A DNA stretch of 64,000 nucleotides. Origin: Helicobacter pylori NCTC 11637 = CCUG 17874 = ATCC 43504 = JCM 12093 (lineage in GTDB: Bacteria > Campylobacterota > Campylobacteria > Campylobacterales > Helicobacteraceae). The DNA is taken from NCBI RefSeq assembly GCF_900478295.1, contig NZ_LS483488.1, positions 248,001-312,000 of the forward strand, in the 5' to 3' direction. Shown one piece after another: positions 9,358 to 20,084 of this stretch; the stretch's first letter is position 1, and each line of letters begins with the position of its first letter. The notes under the pieces were generated by a model, which saw nothing but the letters and a program-made list of their open reading frames with translations, made no database searches and was not told the DNA's origin. Both the position numbers and the translations under genes were made by a program.

Positions 9358-10423
9358 TTTCTTTTAAGCTTTTTAAGATCGCTTTGCCTAAAGCTAGGGC
9401 TAGAAGAGGAGGCACAGCGTTACCGATTTGCTTGCAAACGCTCGTTTTATTGCCATAAAAGATATAATTATCGCTAAAACTTTGTATCCTGGCGGCTTCT
9501 CTGGGCGTGATAGAGCGGTGCAATTCAGGGTGGGAGTTGGTGCCATTACTGGGAGTGTCAAAGCGTGTGTCTATGGTGGGGCTGATTTTATTCCAATTCA
9601 AACGCCCCCATGTGCTTTTGAATTGCTGTTTGCCATGCAAGTTTTTAGGCAAGCATTCTTTGCCTTGCTCTTTGTCAATGAGCTTTAATTTCTCTAAAGC
9701 GGCTTGGGAGTGGTTGGTGGCTTGATGGTTGTATAATTTAGGGCTATTTTTTCGCATCAAGGCTTGATAGCTTGATTGGATAGGGTTTAAATAATCGCTC
9801 TCAAACGCCCCCTCATTAGAACAAAGATAGGCTAAATCGCTTATCGCATCTTGAACATTCACGCTTTGAGAAGGCTCTAAAAGATTGAAATCAAAACTGA
9901 AACGACTAGCCCCAACAATAAAAGCCCTCTCTCTGTTTTGAGGCACGCCATAATCTTTAGCGTTTAGGATTTGATAGCTTAATTGATACCCTAAAGCGTT
10001 CAACCTTTCTTTAATTTCTTCTAAAAAATAGCCTTTAGCGCAAGAGATAAGGTTTTTCACGTTTTCAATGATAAAAATTTCTGGTTTTATGGCTTTCACT
10101 ATTTCTATATATTCTAAGAATAAAAAATTCCTAGGGTCTTTTAGCCCTAAATTTTTCCCTTTATTAGAAAAGCCTTGACATGGAGGCCCGCCAATGATCA
10201 TGTTAACTTCTAATGTTTGGGCTAGTTTGATGACTTTTTCTTTAATTTCAGCTTGAGTGATGTCCCCACAAACGCCTATAGCGTTTTTATGGTTGTTTTC
10301 AAAAGTGATTAGGACTTGTTTATCGCAATCTAGCCCTATTAAAGCGTCAAACTCTTCTAAACGCTCTAACCCAGCGCTAAAACCCCCAGCCCCACAAAAC
10401 AAATCTAAAATTTTATAACTCAT
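9335..10423 (-). CDS. DNA C5-cytosine methyltransferase (HP0051-like)
   Basis: Complete C5 methyltransferase of 362 residues. Motif I is LDLFCGAGGFSAGLE, motif IV GGPPCQGFS with the catalytic Cys, motif VI IENV and motif VIII QNRERAFIVG. C-terminal motifs IX-X include QIGNAVPP. It overlaps the HNH endonuclease by 4 bp (ATGA) and the adenine methyltransferase by 23 bp, so the three form one unit typical of a type IIS system with two strand-specific methyltransferases. The expected site, by homology to HP0051, is CCTC. Confidence 0.92.
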   Translation of the reverse strand: MSYKILDLFCGAGGFSAGLERLEEFDALIGLDCDKQVLITFENNHKNAIGVCGDITQAEIKEKVIKLAQTLEVNMIIGGPPCQGFSNKGKNLGLKDPRNFLFLEYIEIVKAIKPEIFIIENVKNLISCAKGYFLEEIKERLNALGYQLSYQILNAKDYGVPQNRERAFIVGASRFSFDFNLLEPSQSVNVQDAISDLAYLCSNEGAFESDYLNPIQSSYQALMRKNSPKLYNHQATNHSQAALEKLKLIDKEQGKECLPKNLHGKQQFKSTWGRLNWNKISPTIDTRFDTPSNGTNSHPELHRSITPREAARIQSFSDNYIFYGNKTSVCKQIGNAVPPLLALALGKAILKSLKENDTNPSR

Positions 10424-11649
10424 TTTAAGCTTTCATAAATACGATCAATAAGCGTTGGAAAATCATCGGTTTCAAAACGCAATTGCGCAAACTCTAAGTT
10501 GTCTTTATTGTGGTTTAAAATGTTTCTAATCAAGCGTTTTTGAAACTCTTCTTCGCTAGATCCTTTTTTTAAAGCCCTATGACAAGCGGGGCAAAGTTTA
10601 GCAAGATTTGCTAAAACATCTAATTCTTGGTCTTTGCCTAAAGAAATCACATGGTGTATTTCAGTGTAGTAGGAATCGGGATTTTGAGTGATTTTATACA
10701 AAGGTAAAGAAATAAAACTCCTTTCTTTAATGTCATAATCACCACAACATGCGCTACAAACATTAGGCGTTGAAATACGATAAAAATTGATGATTTTGCT
10801 ATCTCGTCTAAACTCCTCACTCTTTTGAATCCATCCTAACTGCTCCCTTAATCTTTCAATGCTTTTCTTATCTAAATCTTGTTGATAAACACTTTTCAAA
10901 TAAAAACGAACGCGTCTTATAAAGCTATTGCCACGATACTTTGTTCTTGGCGGATAGCTTAATTTATAATAAATGCCATCATGAGCAAGAGTGGTTTTAA
11001 AAACATGTTCAGCGATTCGCGCTTTATAAGGGTTAAACAGACCGATATGGTGTGAATACCAATCTAAATAAATCCTGAATTGAGCGTTTCGTTGGTTAAT
11101 GCCTTGCGCGTATTCAGGTTGTAATTCCCTAAAGTTGAAATTCAGCGCTTCGCTAGGGATATTGAAAAAATCAATTAAATAATGGAACTTTTTAAACTCC
11201 AAAGGGCTATGAAAGAAGTAATCTGAAGTCAAAAAGTTTCGTTGCGTATCAATGCTGCCCCTGCTTTCAAAAAAGCCGCTTAAAAAGCGTTTTTGATTGG
11301 GGGTCATTGAATGGGAGCGGTTAAAAAAATCGTTGTCTATGAGCGAGTTTAAAAGTTTCTTGTAAAAAGCGTTTTCGTCTAAATGCAAGTCGTTTTCTAA
11401 AATGAAAACAAAAGTTCCTTTGATTTTTGTAACGCTTTCTTGATTGGATTTCCAAATTGGATGCTTGCTTAAAGTGTTGAGAGCGTTTAAAACCTGCGCT
11501 TTGCTTTCTTCATAGCCATGGACAGATTTTGAAGCCTTGTAAGAATACACCCTATAAATACGATCATTTTTAATTTGAAAACGGCTCAACAACACCCCTA
11601 AATTAAAGGGGTCAATATTGTCATTTAAAAAGTGAGAAACAAGCAACAA
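10420..11649 (-). CDS. HNH-family type II restriction endonuclease
   Basis: Putative endonuclease of 409 residues. The C-terminal third carries a zinc-type HNH motif: CSACC, then YTEIHHVISLGK, a conserved Asn in DVLANLAKLC and CPACH. The gene opens at TTG 11649 with AAAGG just upstream. The first ~90 bases lie inside a direct repeat whose second copy is at 13963-14120. I recall both MnlI-like (CCTC) and HpyAV (CCTTC) enzymes as HNH nucleases, so it could serve the adjacent CCTC methyltransferases or be R.HpyAV. The context (4-bp overlap with the C5 gene) favours the first. Confidence 0.8.
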   Translation of the reverse strand: MLLVSHFLNDNIDPFNLGVLLSRFQIKNDRIYRVYSYKASKSVHGYEESKAQVLNALNTLSKHPIWKSNQESVTKIKGTFVFILENDLHLDENAFYKKLLNSLIDNDFFNRSHSMTPNQKRFLSGFFESRGSIDTQRNFLTSDYFFHSPLEFKKFHYLIDFFNIPSEALNFNFRELQPEYAQGINQRNAQFRIYLDWYSHHIGLFNPYKARIAEHVFKTTLAHDGIYYKLSYPPRTKYRGNSFIRRVRFYLKSVYQQDLDKKSIERLREQLGWIQKSEEFRRDSKIINFYRISTPNVCSACCGDYDIKERSFISLPLYKITQNPDSYYTEIHHVISLGKDQELDVLANLAKLCPACHRALKKGSSEEEFQKRLIRNILNHNKDNLEFAQLRFETDDFPTLIDRIYESLK

Positions 11650-11711
11650 TAACCTTTCATTTTTTAAAGGATTATAAAATAGCGCTCATTAGTTTTTGTT
11701 TAAAGGTTTTA
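11553..11711. repeat. Direct repeat copy A flanking inserted RM unit
   Basis: About 158 bp that covers the 5' end of the HNH endonuclease gene and sequence just upstream. It matches 13963-14120 with only scattered substitutions and one indel. The two copies bracket the R-M pair at 12004-13856. This is the arrangement expected when an RM unit inserts with a long target duplication. Confidence 0.85.
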
Positions 11712-11745
11712 TCATACTGCTAACAGAGCATGATTTAAAAGAATC

Positions 11746-11865
11746 TCAATCTAAGCTCTCATCAAAGAGTTTTAAGTTAAAAGACTTACGATATTGAATA
11801 AGCGCATAATTGGATTTATTAGGAGTGTCATTTAAATTTTTAAACACATCGTAGGGCTTTAGCAT
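11746..11865 (-). pseudogene. Short orphan reading frame, probable gene remnant
   Basis: A 39-codon frame (starts MLKPYDVF, ends LFDESLD) between the direct repeat and the inserted methyltransferase gene. It has no recognisable motif. The surrounding 350 bp (11650-12003) is otherwise non-coding, so I take it as debris of a gene lost or split when the RM unit came in. It could also be a chance ORF. Confidence 0.3.
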
Positions 11866-12003
11866 TTAAAAATAGGTTTGCAAAAGAATACAATCATATC
11901 AATTAACATGTGAGTTTTTTGACTCCATTTAAAAGAACACAAGTTTAGGTATAAAGAAAACTTGTATCAAGTCTTATTGGAGTTATTCTGACCCAATACG
12001 ATT

Positions 12004-13044
12004 CTAAAAAACAAGGAAATCATAAAAATTTTGAGAAACAAATAAGTCTTTTGTTATTGTTTCAAGCTTGTTTTTGCAAGCTTGGATAGCTAAATTGGAA
12101 TTATCAATGCCTATAAATTTTCGTTGCAATAAAAACGCAGATTTTAAAGTTGTTCCAGAACCACAAAAACAATCTAAAACAATGCTATCTTTATTAGAAG
12201 AGGTTTTAATGATTAAGTCTAATAATTGAGCGTTTTTTTCTGTAGGGTAGCTTGGATATTGTGGGTCTTTAAATTCCCAGATGTCTTGGACTCTTTTGCC
12301 AACTTGTTCTAAGGCATAAATTTTTTTTCTAGGGTTATTATTGTTAGAATACTCAATCAAGCCTTCTTTGTCCCAACGCTCAAGTGTGGCAACATCAGTG
12401 CGCCAATGCCGCCCTTTTGGAGGTAGCATACCTTTAAATGCTTTAGAACATTCGCCACTTTCTACTTCTCCTGGAGCATGTATTGGAACGGTAGTGTAAC
12501 GCCTTTTATCTTTGTCAATTTTAGGGAATCGTTTTTCTAAATCTTGTGGAGTATAAGGAATCTTAGGTTCGTTAAAAATGGGATTTTTTCCTTTGGAGTA
12601 AAATAAAATCATATCTTTTATGTTGCCATAGCCCATCCTTTTAAAATTTTTAGGATTGCACTTTATACGTGTGATTTCATTTCTAAAATTTTGTATGCCA
12701 AATATTTCATCTAACATCACCTTAACATAATGCCCTATCTTACAATCTGTATGCACATAGATAGAGCCTTGTTCTGAAAGCAATTCTTTAAGCAATACCA
12801 GGCGTTGCTTTAAAAATTCTATAAAATCCATACCCACTACTTTGTCGCTATAAGCAATATCGCCATTCTTAGAATTGCTAATTGTGGTTGCTCTACCATT
12901 TGTGATAGTAAAATGGTTGTTTGTAGCAAATGGAGGGTCAATATATATCAAATCTATTTTTCCTTTTAGGTTTTTATCATTCAATAAAAAAAGTAGAGCG
13001 ATTGCATTTTCTGCTTGTATTAATAAGTTTTGCATTTCTCTCAT
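12004..13044 (-). CDS. Type II DNA methyltransferase, beta class (inserted RM unit)
   Basis: 346-residue amino-methyltransferase. IYIDPPFATNNHF (motif IV) is at residues ~30-42 and VLDCFCGSGTTL (motif I) at ~290-301, with a long target-recognition region between, so it is beta class. The start ATG 13044 directly abuts the stop codon (13045-13047) of the restored endonuclease frame, indicating an R-M operon. The frame is intact while its endonuclease is frameshifted, leaving an orphan methyltransferase. Flanking repeats and the absence of this pair from the gene order I recall for 26695 point to acquisition. The recognition site cannot be read from the sequence. Confidence 0.87.
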   Translation of the reverse strand: MREMQNLLIQAENAIALLFLLNDKNLKGKIDLIYIDPPFATNNHFTITNGRATTISNSKNGDIAYSDKVVGMDFIEFLKQRLVLLKELLSEQGSIYVHTDCKIGHYVKVMLDEIFGIQNFRNEITRIKCNPKNFKRMGYGNIKDMILFYSKGKNPIFNEPKIPYTPQDLEKRFPKIDKDKRRYTTVPIHAPGEVESGECSKAFKGMLPPKGRHWRTDVATLERWDKEGLIEYSNNNNPRKKIYALEQVGKRVQDIWEFKDPQYPSYPTEKNAQLLDLIIKTSSNKDSIVLDCFCGSGTTLKSAFLLQRKFIGIDNSNLAIQACKNKLETITKDLFVSQNFYDFLVF

Positions 13045-13856
13045 TTAAATTTGATATAAAAATTCTCGTAACACTAACGCGCTCATAATATTATAGTTTC
13101 TATAAGTAGTATCTAGTAATTTACGCATTTTATTATTGCTTTCAATATATAATACGCCATCTAAAATAGCCACTTTAATTGCTTTGATGTTGGGCGTTTC
13201 AATTGTGCTAATAGCGTCGTTAAATTGAGCGTTTTGGTGTCCTCCAAAATCAGTTAAAATTTAGCTTCGCCAATAATATATTTTTTGTTAAATCTTGCCA
13301 CAAAGTCTAGCCCTTTATGATGGTGATAATTTAAATGAGATTTGGCAAATTCTGCCATGATATTATCGCTTGCTCTTAAAATGGCATCGTTTTCATTCGC
13401 TATAAAATCATTTAAATCTACAGGCTCAACACCTAAAGATTTATTATTGAGCCAATCTTTAAACATAGGACCGATTTGGCGGTTTGTTTCTTTTGGCTCA
13501 CTGCATTTTTCAAAAATTTTATTAAGCCCCATTTCATACAATCTCCCACAAATACGATTGATTGTTCTTGGATTGCGTTCTAAGGCACTTTTATCCCGTT
13601 TTAAATAGGCAATGTAACTATCTTTAATAGGAAATAAATCTAAATTAAGCAATTCAGTTATTAAGGCTAAATTGTCTTTTTGTTTAAAATGATATTCAAT
13701 ATTAGACCAAATCTTTGAATCAATTTCTCTCAAACCTTCTGGAATTGTAGGATATACTTGAAACAAGTCATCCAAATAGGAGCGTTGATTAGCGTATTCT
13801 ATGCTTAGCTTTGTCCAATAATTCACCAATTTAACCTTTTTGAAAAATAGTTTCAC
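13045..13856 (-). pseudogene. Type II restriction endonuclease, frameshifted
   Basis: The open part (13254-13856, GTG start) is 200 residues and ends GEAKF just before a stop. Reading on in the next frame after adding one T to the TTTT run (complement of 13256-13259) gives LTDFGGHQNAQF and continues to a TAA at 13045-13047, one base before the methyltransferase ATG. The restored protein is about 270 residues. GLDFVARF plus GEAK resembles the D-(x)n-E-x-K core of PD-(D/E)XK nucleases, and the lesion falls right after it. As written, the enzyme lacks about 70 C-terminal residues and is probably inactive. Confidence 0.8.
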
Positions 13857-13962
13857 TGCATGGATTGTAACAAAAATATTGCTTAAATTTCTAAAAACAA
13901 TTTTAGGATAAGAAGTGTTTTTGATTGAAAAATAAGTTGTTAAAGTTCGCTATTTTATCAAA

Positions 13963-14120
13963 TAAATACAACCATTTTTAATTTGGAAACGGCTCAACAA
14001 CACCCCTAAATTAAAAGGGTCAATATTATCATTTAAAAAGCGAGAAACAAGCAACAATAACCTTTCATTTTTTAAAAGGATTATAAGATAGCGCTCATTA
14101 GTTTTTGTTTAAAGGTTTTA
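13963..14120. repeat. Direct repeat copy B flanking inserted RM unit
   Basis: Second copy of the ~158-bp segment at 11553-11711. It carries a useless duplicate of the first codons of the HNH endonuclease gene. The copies differ at about ten positions, so the duplication is not recent. Confidence 0.85.
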
Positions 14121-14277
14121 GAATGCTATCTAAAATTTCATTGGTAGCAACGCATTCAAACCCTTCTTCTAAAAGCCCATAGCACCCCACTCCTGCCCCA
14201 GAAAATAAAGAAATATAGGTTAAGGTTTGATCAAAGAGCATAGGGGGATTAGGGATTAAATTAAACTCATTTGAAGC
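14098..14277 (-). pseudogene. N-terminal remnant of a C5-cytosine DNA methyltransferase
   Basis: On the minus strand, directly after the putP stop, a frame reads through PMLFDQTLTY, then ISLFSGAGVGCYGLLEE (motif I of C5 methyltransferases) and CVATNEIL. It then reaches KPLNKN and a stop shared with the direct repeat. The rest of the enzyme, including the catalytic PCQ motif, is missing. A possible ATG is at 14241. By position it should be the remnant of the HP0054 / M.HpyAV gene. Probably removed by deletion linked to the neighbouring RM insertion. Confidence 0.75.
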
Positions 14278-14278
14278 A

Positions 14279-15769
14279 TTAATGTTTCAAGCTTTCAATT
14301 TCTTTAAGCATGGTTTCAAAAGCCTCTTTAGTGCCTGCTCGCACGCTAGAAAACAAACTAAACACCACAATGGCTATGCTCGCCACAATAAAACCCGGAA
14401 CGATTTCATAAATATCCAAAAAGCTTTTGCCGAATTTATCGTATAAAATCACCGTGCTAGCCCCAGAGAGCATGCCAGCAATCGCGCCAATGCGCGTCAT
14501 TCTTGACCAAAAAAGCGAGAATAAAATCACAGAGCCAAAACTCGCGCCAAAGCCAGCCCATGCGTAACTCACGATGCTAAGGATGCTAGCGTTTCTATCC
14601 GTTGAAATGAAAAAAGCGATGCAAGCCACCCCTAAAACCGAAAGCCTAGAAATGACCATCACTAGTTTTTGGGGGGCGTTTTTATTGAAAATCGTCGCAT
14701 AGAAATCTTCAGCAATGGTAGAAGAGCTTACAAGCAGTTGCGAACTGGCCGTACTCATCACCGCCGCTAAAATCGCGCTCAATAAAATGCCTGTGATCCA
14801 AGGGTTAAAGAGCAATTGACTCATCACAATGAAAATCTTTTCAGGGTCTTGTAAGCTCAAATCAAATTTATGCACATACGCAACGCCTAAAAGCCCCATA
14901 ACGCATGCCCCAATCAAAGAAATAACCATCCAAGAAATCCCAATAGTGGTCGCTTTAGGCACATCTCTAATGGAGCGGATAGACATGAAACGCACTAAAA
15001 TATGGGGTTGTCCAAAATAGCCTAACCCCCAAGCAAGGCTTGAAATAATGGCGACTACGCTAGAGCCTTGCAAGAAAGAAAGGTTTTCAGGCTTGATCTC
15101 TCTAATGATCTTAATCCCCTCTCCAATCCCTCCAAGATGGATTATCATAACGATCGGCACCACGATTAAAGCGCTCATCATCAAAAGCCCTTGAATCAAA
15201 TCCGTCCAACACACCGCCTTATACCCCCCTAAAAAGGTGTAAGAAACAATGATCAGCGTGCCAATGCTTAAAGCGTAGTTGTATTGAATGCCAAAGGTCG
15301 CTTCAAAGAGTTTAGCCCCACTCACCAGCCCTGATGAAATGTAAAAAATAAAAAAGATTAAAATCACAAAAGCTGAAATCAAGCGCAAGATGTGTTTGTC
15401 ATCGCTAAAGCGCGTTTCAAAATAATCTGAAATGGTGATGGAATTAGCGATCACGCTCGTATAAATGCGTAAGCGTTTAGCCACAAAAACCCAGTTAATG
15501 AGTGCACCCAAACTCAACCCTATGGCGATGTGCGAGTTGATTAAGCCCCCCACATATAAAGCTCCCGGTAATCCCATTAAAAGCCACCCGCTCATATCGC
15601 TCGCTCCCGCGCTCAAAGCGCTAATCACAGGCCCCATAGAGCGATCGCCTAAGAAATAATCTTCAGTCGTTTCATTTTGTTTGTAAAAATAAAAACCAAT
15701 ATAGAGCATTAACAGCGAATAAACGATAAACATCGTAACAATAGGGGTGCTTAAAACAACATGTCCCAT
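14279..15769 (-). CDS. putP: Sodium/proline symporter PutP
   Basis: Member of the solute:sodium symporter family (496 residues) with about 13 hydrophobic segments. SSS-family landmarks include [11 protein letters not shown] near the N-terminus, [18 protein letters not shown] (Na+/proline-binding region) and [12 protein letters not shown]. It imports proline, abundant in gastric juice, which putA then oxidises. The ATG at 15769 has GGAGATC upstream, and the gene lies 26 bp after putA, so the two form an operon. Confidence 0.95.
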   Translation of the reverse strand: MGHVVLSTPIVTMFIVYSLLMLYIGFYFYKQNETTEDYFLGDRSMGPVISALSAGASDMSGWLLMGLPGALYVGGLINSHIAIGLSLGALINWVFVAKRLRIYTSVIANSITISDYFETRFSDDKHILRLISAFVILIFFIFYISSGLVSGAKLFEATFGIQYNYALSIGTLIIVSYTFLGGYKAVCWTDLIQGLLMMSALIVVPIVMIIHLGGIGEGIKIIREIKPENLSFLQGSSVVAIISSLAWGLGYFGQPHILVRFMSIRSIRDVPKATTIGISWMVISLIGACVMGLLGVAYVHKFDLSLQDPEKIFIVMSQLLFNPWITGILLSAILAAVMSTASSQLLVSSSTIAEDFYATIFNKNAPQKLVMVISRLSVLGVACIAFFISTDRNASILSIVSYAWAGFGASFGSVILFSLFWSRMTRIGAIAGMLSGASTVILYDKFGKSFLDIYEIVPGFIVASIAIVVFSLFSSVRAGTKEAFETMLKEIESLKH

Positions 15770-15795
15770 TTTGATCTCCTTATTTAATACAATAT

Positions 15796-18700
15796 TTATT
15801 TTTCAGCACAACATGAATTGCGGCAAGGGTGTTGCCTTAAAACCCTTGAGCCTAAATTCCCGTAACGATGATAAGAAATGCTAATCGATCGCTCTAAGTG
15901 GTAATACAGCAATTCAAAACGCCCATTCAAGCAGGGTTTAGCCGTGGCTAAAACCATCCCTAAAGCGCTCGCTTGTTCGTGCAATAAATCCAAATCGCTT
16001 TTGAGATAACGGACACGATTGAAAGCGTTCAACTTCTCGCTAAATTTTTGCAAGCTTTCATAAACGATAGGGGCGTTTGCTTGGAGTGCTTTTAAGCATT
16101 CTAAAAAAAAGGTTAAATCTTTGTTCGCTCGTTCGTTTTCTATGCTGAGCGTTAAAGGGATTTGAGAGATTAAACACGCTAGAGCCACGCCTAACATGTC
16201 GCTTAAAGTGTCCTTTTCGGTGATGCGATAGCCCACGCTTTTAACTTTAGTGTAGGAAAAGAGGTTGTCTTCGCCTCTGATTTTGACATAGTCTTTAGTT
16301 TGGCTGAATTCATGCTTGTAATGATAAGCGTAGCTCTTTGCCATAAAAATCGCGTGCTTCAACTCATGCGTATGCTCATCATAGCCTTTTTGAGTCAAGC
16401 CCTCTAAAGCTTCGCTTAAGGGGTTTTTTAGAGCGTTTTCATCTTCTTCTTCTTGGTGGATACCCACAAATTGCGTGATATAGTTAAAAATGCCCACCTT
16501 CCTCCCAAACCCCACAGCGGATTTTTTAACCCCTCCAAAAGGCTGGCGCAAAACGATCGCTCCTGTGGTGGGTTTGTTGATATAGATATTACCGGCTTCA
16601 ATGCGTTCTAAATAATATTCCCACTCCCTTTCGTCCAAAGACTCTAACGCGCTAGTCAGCCCGTAACCGGTAGAATTGACTATCTCTATCGCTTCGTCTA
16701 AATCTTTTGCTTCCATCACGGATAAAATGGGCGTAAAAAGCTCAGTTTGGTGCGTGAAATCGCCTTTTTTGGTGCCGTATTTGATGCTTGGCTTCATCAA
16801 ATAGGGGTTATCATTGACAAAGCTTACCGGGATTTCGTAATTTTCATAGCTTTTCAATTCATCTATGGCTTTGATGACCTTTTCATTGGGCTTGTCCGCT
16901 AGAGTGCCGATTTTGTTTTTGAAATCAAAAGGATCGCCCACGCTAAGGCTTAAAGTCGCATCTATTAGAGTCTTTTTAAAGTTCTCATCTTCATAGACTT
17001 CTTTTTCCAACACTAAAAGCGAAGTGGCGGAGCATTTTTGCCCCGAATTGCTAAAAGCTGAATGGATAACATTCTTAATCGCCTGGTCTCTGTCTGCCAT
17101 TTTGCTCACAATGGTGGCGTTTTTACCGCCTGTTTCAGCGCTCAAGGCTAAAGTGGGGTTAGCTTTTAACATTTTATAAGCGGTGTCTTCGCCCCCTGTT
17201 AAAACGGCAAACTGGATGCTTTCATCTTTTAAAAGGTGTTCGCTAATATCGCTCCCTTTAGAGGGCAAGTAAATGAGCGCATCTCTAGGCACGCCCGCAT
17301 CCCAAAAGCACTCACAAAGCTTATAACCCGTTACGCTAGACAAACTTGAGGGCTTGTAAATCACCCGATTGCCCGCAGCTAGGGGGGCAGCGATAGTGCC
17401 TACAGAAATGCCCACAGGGAAATTCCAAGGGGCAATGACCACACCCACGCCTTTAGGGGTGAATTTCGTTTTTTTATTTTGCTCTTGCAACACCCTTAAG
17501 CTGTAAGGATAAAACTCTAAAAAGTCAATGGCTTCGCTCACTTCAGCGTCCGTTTCAGCGAAAGTCTTACCCACTTCTAAAGCCGAAATCCCTACTAAAT
17601 CGCCTCTTCTTTCTCTAAAAAGCTGAGCGGTTTGACTCAATAAAGCATGGATTTCTGTGAAGCTTTTTTGACTGAAATGACTCTTATCGCTTTTAGCCAC
17701 TTCTAGGGCTTTTAAAATCGCTTCCTTATCCGCTAAATGCACACTAGCGATTTTTTTATGATGGATTCTATCAAAGACTTCTAAAGGGGTTAAATTAGGA
17801 TCTTCAAACCTCCCATCCATCTCTGGGTAAAGCTCTAAAATAGGGGCGTTATGCATTTTCTCGCGCACTTTTTTAGCCCATTCTCGGTTGGCTTTTAAAA
17901 TAAAATCGGTATCGCTTTCGTTTTTAAAGGAGTGGTTTGGGTAAGTGGTATGCCCGCTTTGTTTGGCGTTCCTATCTTGAGTCCTGTGGGTGGCGTTGTC
18001 TAAAGTAGCGATTCCTTTAAGGCTGTTTAAAAAGCGTTGTTCTTGGTCTTTCCATTCGCTCGTGCCTACTTTGAGGTTGAAGAAAGCTTTCATGAAATTA
18101 TCGCTTGAGGTGTTTTCATCTAGTCTCCTCACCAAGTAAGCGATCGCATTGTTAAAATGTGCTTCATCGCACACCGGCGCATAAAGAATGAGTTTGTGCA
18201 TCTCTTTTAGTTCCTGGCTCGCTTGCAAGCTCATGCCCTCTAGCATTTCAAAGCTGAAATGCTCTAACACAACAGGGTCGTTAAGGGCATGGATGCGCGT
18301 ATAAACGTAAGCGATTTCAAAAATATTGTGGCTCGCTGCACCGATATGAATGTATTTATAATTATCGCCCTCTAAAACAAAATCCAGCATTTTATTGTAA
18401 TTAGAGTCGGTGTCTTGTTTATTAGAAAATGTGGGTAACGCCCAGTCTTTCACGGAAGCGATCGTCTCTTCGCTCTCCATGTTCGCTCCCTTAACAAAGC
18501 GGATTTTAATGGGCTTTAACCCTTTTAAAACCCTTTCTTTAGAAAAAGCATGCAGTTTTTTCAAATATTCATAAGAATCAGGGATATAAGCTTGCAACAC
18601 AATACCGGCGTTCAAATCAAATTTAGCGATGGATTCCATAAAAGACTCCACCGTAAGCTCTAAATCCCTAAATTCCTCCATATCCAAATTAATAAATTTA

Positions 18701-19353
18701 GGCATGCCTTGCTTTTTTTCTTCTTCTAAAGCTAGGGCATAAAGAGCGTCTAAGCGTTTGACAATCTCTTTTTTAGAGTATTCAAAATCAAGGATATTGA
18801 TTTGAGAAAAAATCGTCGTGATTTTAATGGAAATGTATTGGATGTAGTTGGATTTTAGGGCTTGAGAGTATTTTTCAAAACGCGCACTAGCTTCTTCTTC
18901 GCCTAAAACCTCTTCGCCAATAAAATTCACATTCAAAATGATTTTTTCATTTTTTCTTTTTAAAATCCGCTCTTTTAATTGGCTCTCTTCTTGATCCAAG
19001 ACCATCGTTTTCGTGTCGCTTCTGATTTTATTGACAAAGAAAGGCACGCTCATATCAGGGAGCATTTTCCCAAAGCTTAAAAACCCCATTAAAAGCAATT
19101 TTTCAAACGGAGAAAAAATCTCACGGCTTTTGTATTTGTCCAAAACATGCTCAATCATTTCAAAGCGGGCTTTATTGTCCAGGCATCTAAAACTCCGATC
19201 CATAAGCTCTATGAGCATGACTTTGTTTTCAGGGTTGTTTAAAAGCTTTTGCATTTTAGAGTGGAACGCTTTTTCTTGCTCGCTCAAATGGTTACTGATA
19301 TTATCTTGCAGTTTTTTAGCTAATTCTAGTGAATCGTCAATGATTTTTTGCAT
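15796..19353 (-). CDS. putA: Bifunctional proline dehydrogenase / P5C dehydrogenase PutA
   Basis: Oxidises proline to glutamate and passes electrons to the quinone pool. The N-terminal half is the FAD proline dehydrogenase domain ([12 protein letters not shown], residues ~280-292). The middle is the aldehyde dehydrogenase domain with [17 protein letters not shown], the glutamate in [11 protein letters not shown] and the catalytic Cys in [12 protein letters not shown]-terminal extension ends in a Cys-rich tail ([11 protein letters not shown]). At 1185 residues it is of the size of epsilonproteobacterial PutA and lacks the DNA-binding RHH domain of the E. coli form. The start is at ATG 19353. 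It is needed for proline respiration and colonisation in H. pylori (established knowledge). Confidence 0.96.
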   Translation of the reverse strand: MQKIIDDSLELAKKLQDNISNHLSEQEKAFHSKMQKLLNNPENKVMLIELMDRSFRCLDNKARFEMIEHVLDKYKSREIFSPFEKLLLMGFLSFGKMLPDMSVPFFVNKIRSDTKTMVLDQEESQLKERILKRKNEKIILNVNFIGEEVLGEEEASARFEKYSQALKSNYIQYISIKITTIFSQINILDFEYSKKEIVKRLDALYALALEEEKKQGMPKFINLDMEEFRDLELTVESFMESIAKFDLNAGIVLQAYIPDSYEYLKKLHAFSKERVLKGLKPIKIRFVKGANMESEETIASVKDWALPTFSNKQDTDSNYNKMLDFVLEGDNYKYIHIGAASHNIFEIAYVYTRIHALNDPVVLEHFSFEMLEGMSLQASQELKEMHKLILYAPVCDEAHFNNAIAYLVRRLDENTSSDNFMKAFFNLKVGTSEWKDQEQRFLNSLKGIATLDNATHRTQDRNAKQSGHTTYPNHSFKNESDTDFILKANREWAKKVREKMHNAPILELYPEMDGRFEDPNLTPLEVFDRIHHKKIASVHLADKEAILKALEVAKSDKSHFSQKSFTEIHALLSQTAQLFRERRGDLVGISALEVGKTFAETDAEVSEAIDFLEFYPYSLRVLQEQNKKTKFTPKGVGVVIAPWNFPVGISVGTIAAPLAAGNRVIYKPSSLSSVTGYKLCECFWDAGVPRDALIYLPSKGSDISEHLLKDESIQFAVLTGGEDTAYKMLKANPTLALSAETGGKNATIVSKMADRDQAIKNVIHSAFSNSGQKCSATSLLVLEKEVYEDENFKKTLIDATLSLSVGDPFDFKNKIGTLADKPNEKVIKAIDELKSYENYEIPVSFVNDNPYLMKPSIKYGTKKGDFTHQTELFTPILSVMEAKDLDEAIEIVNSTGYGLTSALESLDEREWEYYLERIEAGNIYINKPTTGAIVLRQPFGGVKKSAVGFGRKVGIFNYITQFVGIHQEEEDENALKNPLSEALEGLTQKGYDEHTHELKHAIFMAKSYAYHYKHEFSQTKDYVKIRGEDNLFSYTKVKSVGYRITEKDTLSDMLGVALACLISQIPLTLSIENERANKDLTFFLECLKALQANAPIVYESLQKFSEKLNAFNRVRYLKSDLDLLHEQASALGMVLATAKPCLNGRFELLYYHLERSISISYHRYGNLGSRVLRQHPCRNSCCAEK

Positions 19354-19373
19354 GAGCTTACCTTTTATTTAAG

Positions 19374-19679
19374 AATTTGGCTTGATTGTAGCATGTTTTA
19401 AGCGGGTGGCTTTAAGTCTTGTGGGTTGGTAATGTTTTTTAATTTTAAATTTTGTTCTAGCGGTAATTAATTCTCATTCCAACCTGTTTGAGTTTATCAC
19501 GCATTTTTACACAATGATAAAAATTTGAGTGATAATTTGTATTGTTTTTAGCTTCATTTACTTTTCGTTTAATAATAAATTATATCATTCGCATCGTGTA
19601 ATTTAAAGTTTAGCTTATTCAATTAAACGATTTTAAATTAAACGAATTTATAACAAATTTTACAAACAAAGGATATAAA
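19374..19679. other. AT-rich divergent intergenic region with candidate promoters
   Basis: About 325 bp between putA (-) and a small lipoprotein (+). Strongly AT-rich; it contains several ATAAT/TATAAT-like hexamers and a TAATAATAAATTATAT element near 19570 that loosely resembles a Fur-type palindrome. An AAAGGA site precedes the lipoprotein ATG. No RNA gene is recognised. Confidence 0.4.
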
Positions 19680-19889
19680 ATGAAAACAATTAAAAATGGT
19701 ATGATGATTGGCACACTCGGTGCGTTGTTATTGAGCGGTTGTTCTAGCTTTGATACTCAGCGTTTCGCTTGTCTTCCTAAAGACCATTCTCTAAAAAACG
19801 CTTCTACAAAAAAAGAAGCGCAATACACGCCTAAGGGCTTTTTTGACCCTTATTCTTCTAATTTAAACCACTGGGATTCTACATTCTAG
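19680..19889 (+). CDS. Small lipoprotein
   Basis: 69 residues: a basic N-terminus, a hydrophobic stretch and a good lipobox LLSGC at residues ~18-22, then a short hydrophilic mature part of about 48 residues with a single further Cys. AAAGGATATAAA precedes ATG 19680. A strong signal and lipobox make expression plausible; function unknown. Followed by a G/A-rich leader with a G7 run (19927-19933) ahead of the phase-variable gene at 20015. Confidence 0.7.
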   Translation: MKTIKNGMMIGTLGALLLSGCSSFDTQRFACLPKDHSLKNASTKKEAQYTPKGFFDPYSSNLNHWDSTF

Positions 19890-20084
19890 GGGTTTATAAA
19901 GAGGGGGCCAAAAAGGGGCAAAAAAAGGGGGGGATAATAAAGCTCATTTTAAGTTTTCTCAAATTACAATAACAACCTTTTTAACATTGATATAAGATAA
20001 AAGGAGATATTCTTATGAGTGGTGCTCATATTGTAGAAAACACGAATACAGAAAATACGAATATTTCAAGAACGACTGCTTCCA

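Noticed and set aside
19500-19600. Fur box upstream of the small lipoprotein
   Set aside because: The match to TAATAATnATTATTA is partial and the whole region is very AT-rich, so chance similarity is likely.
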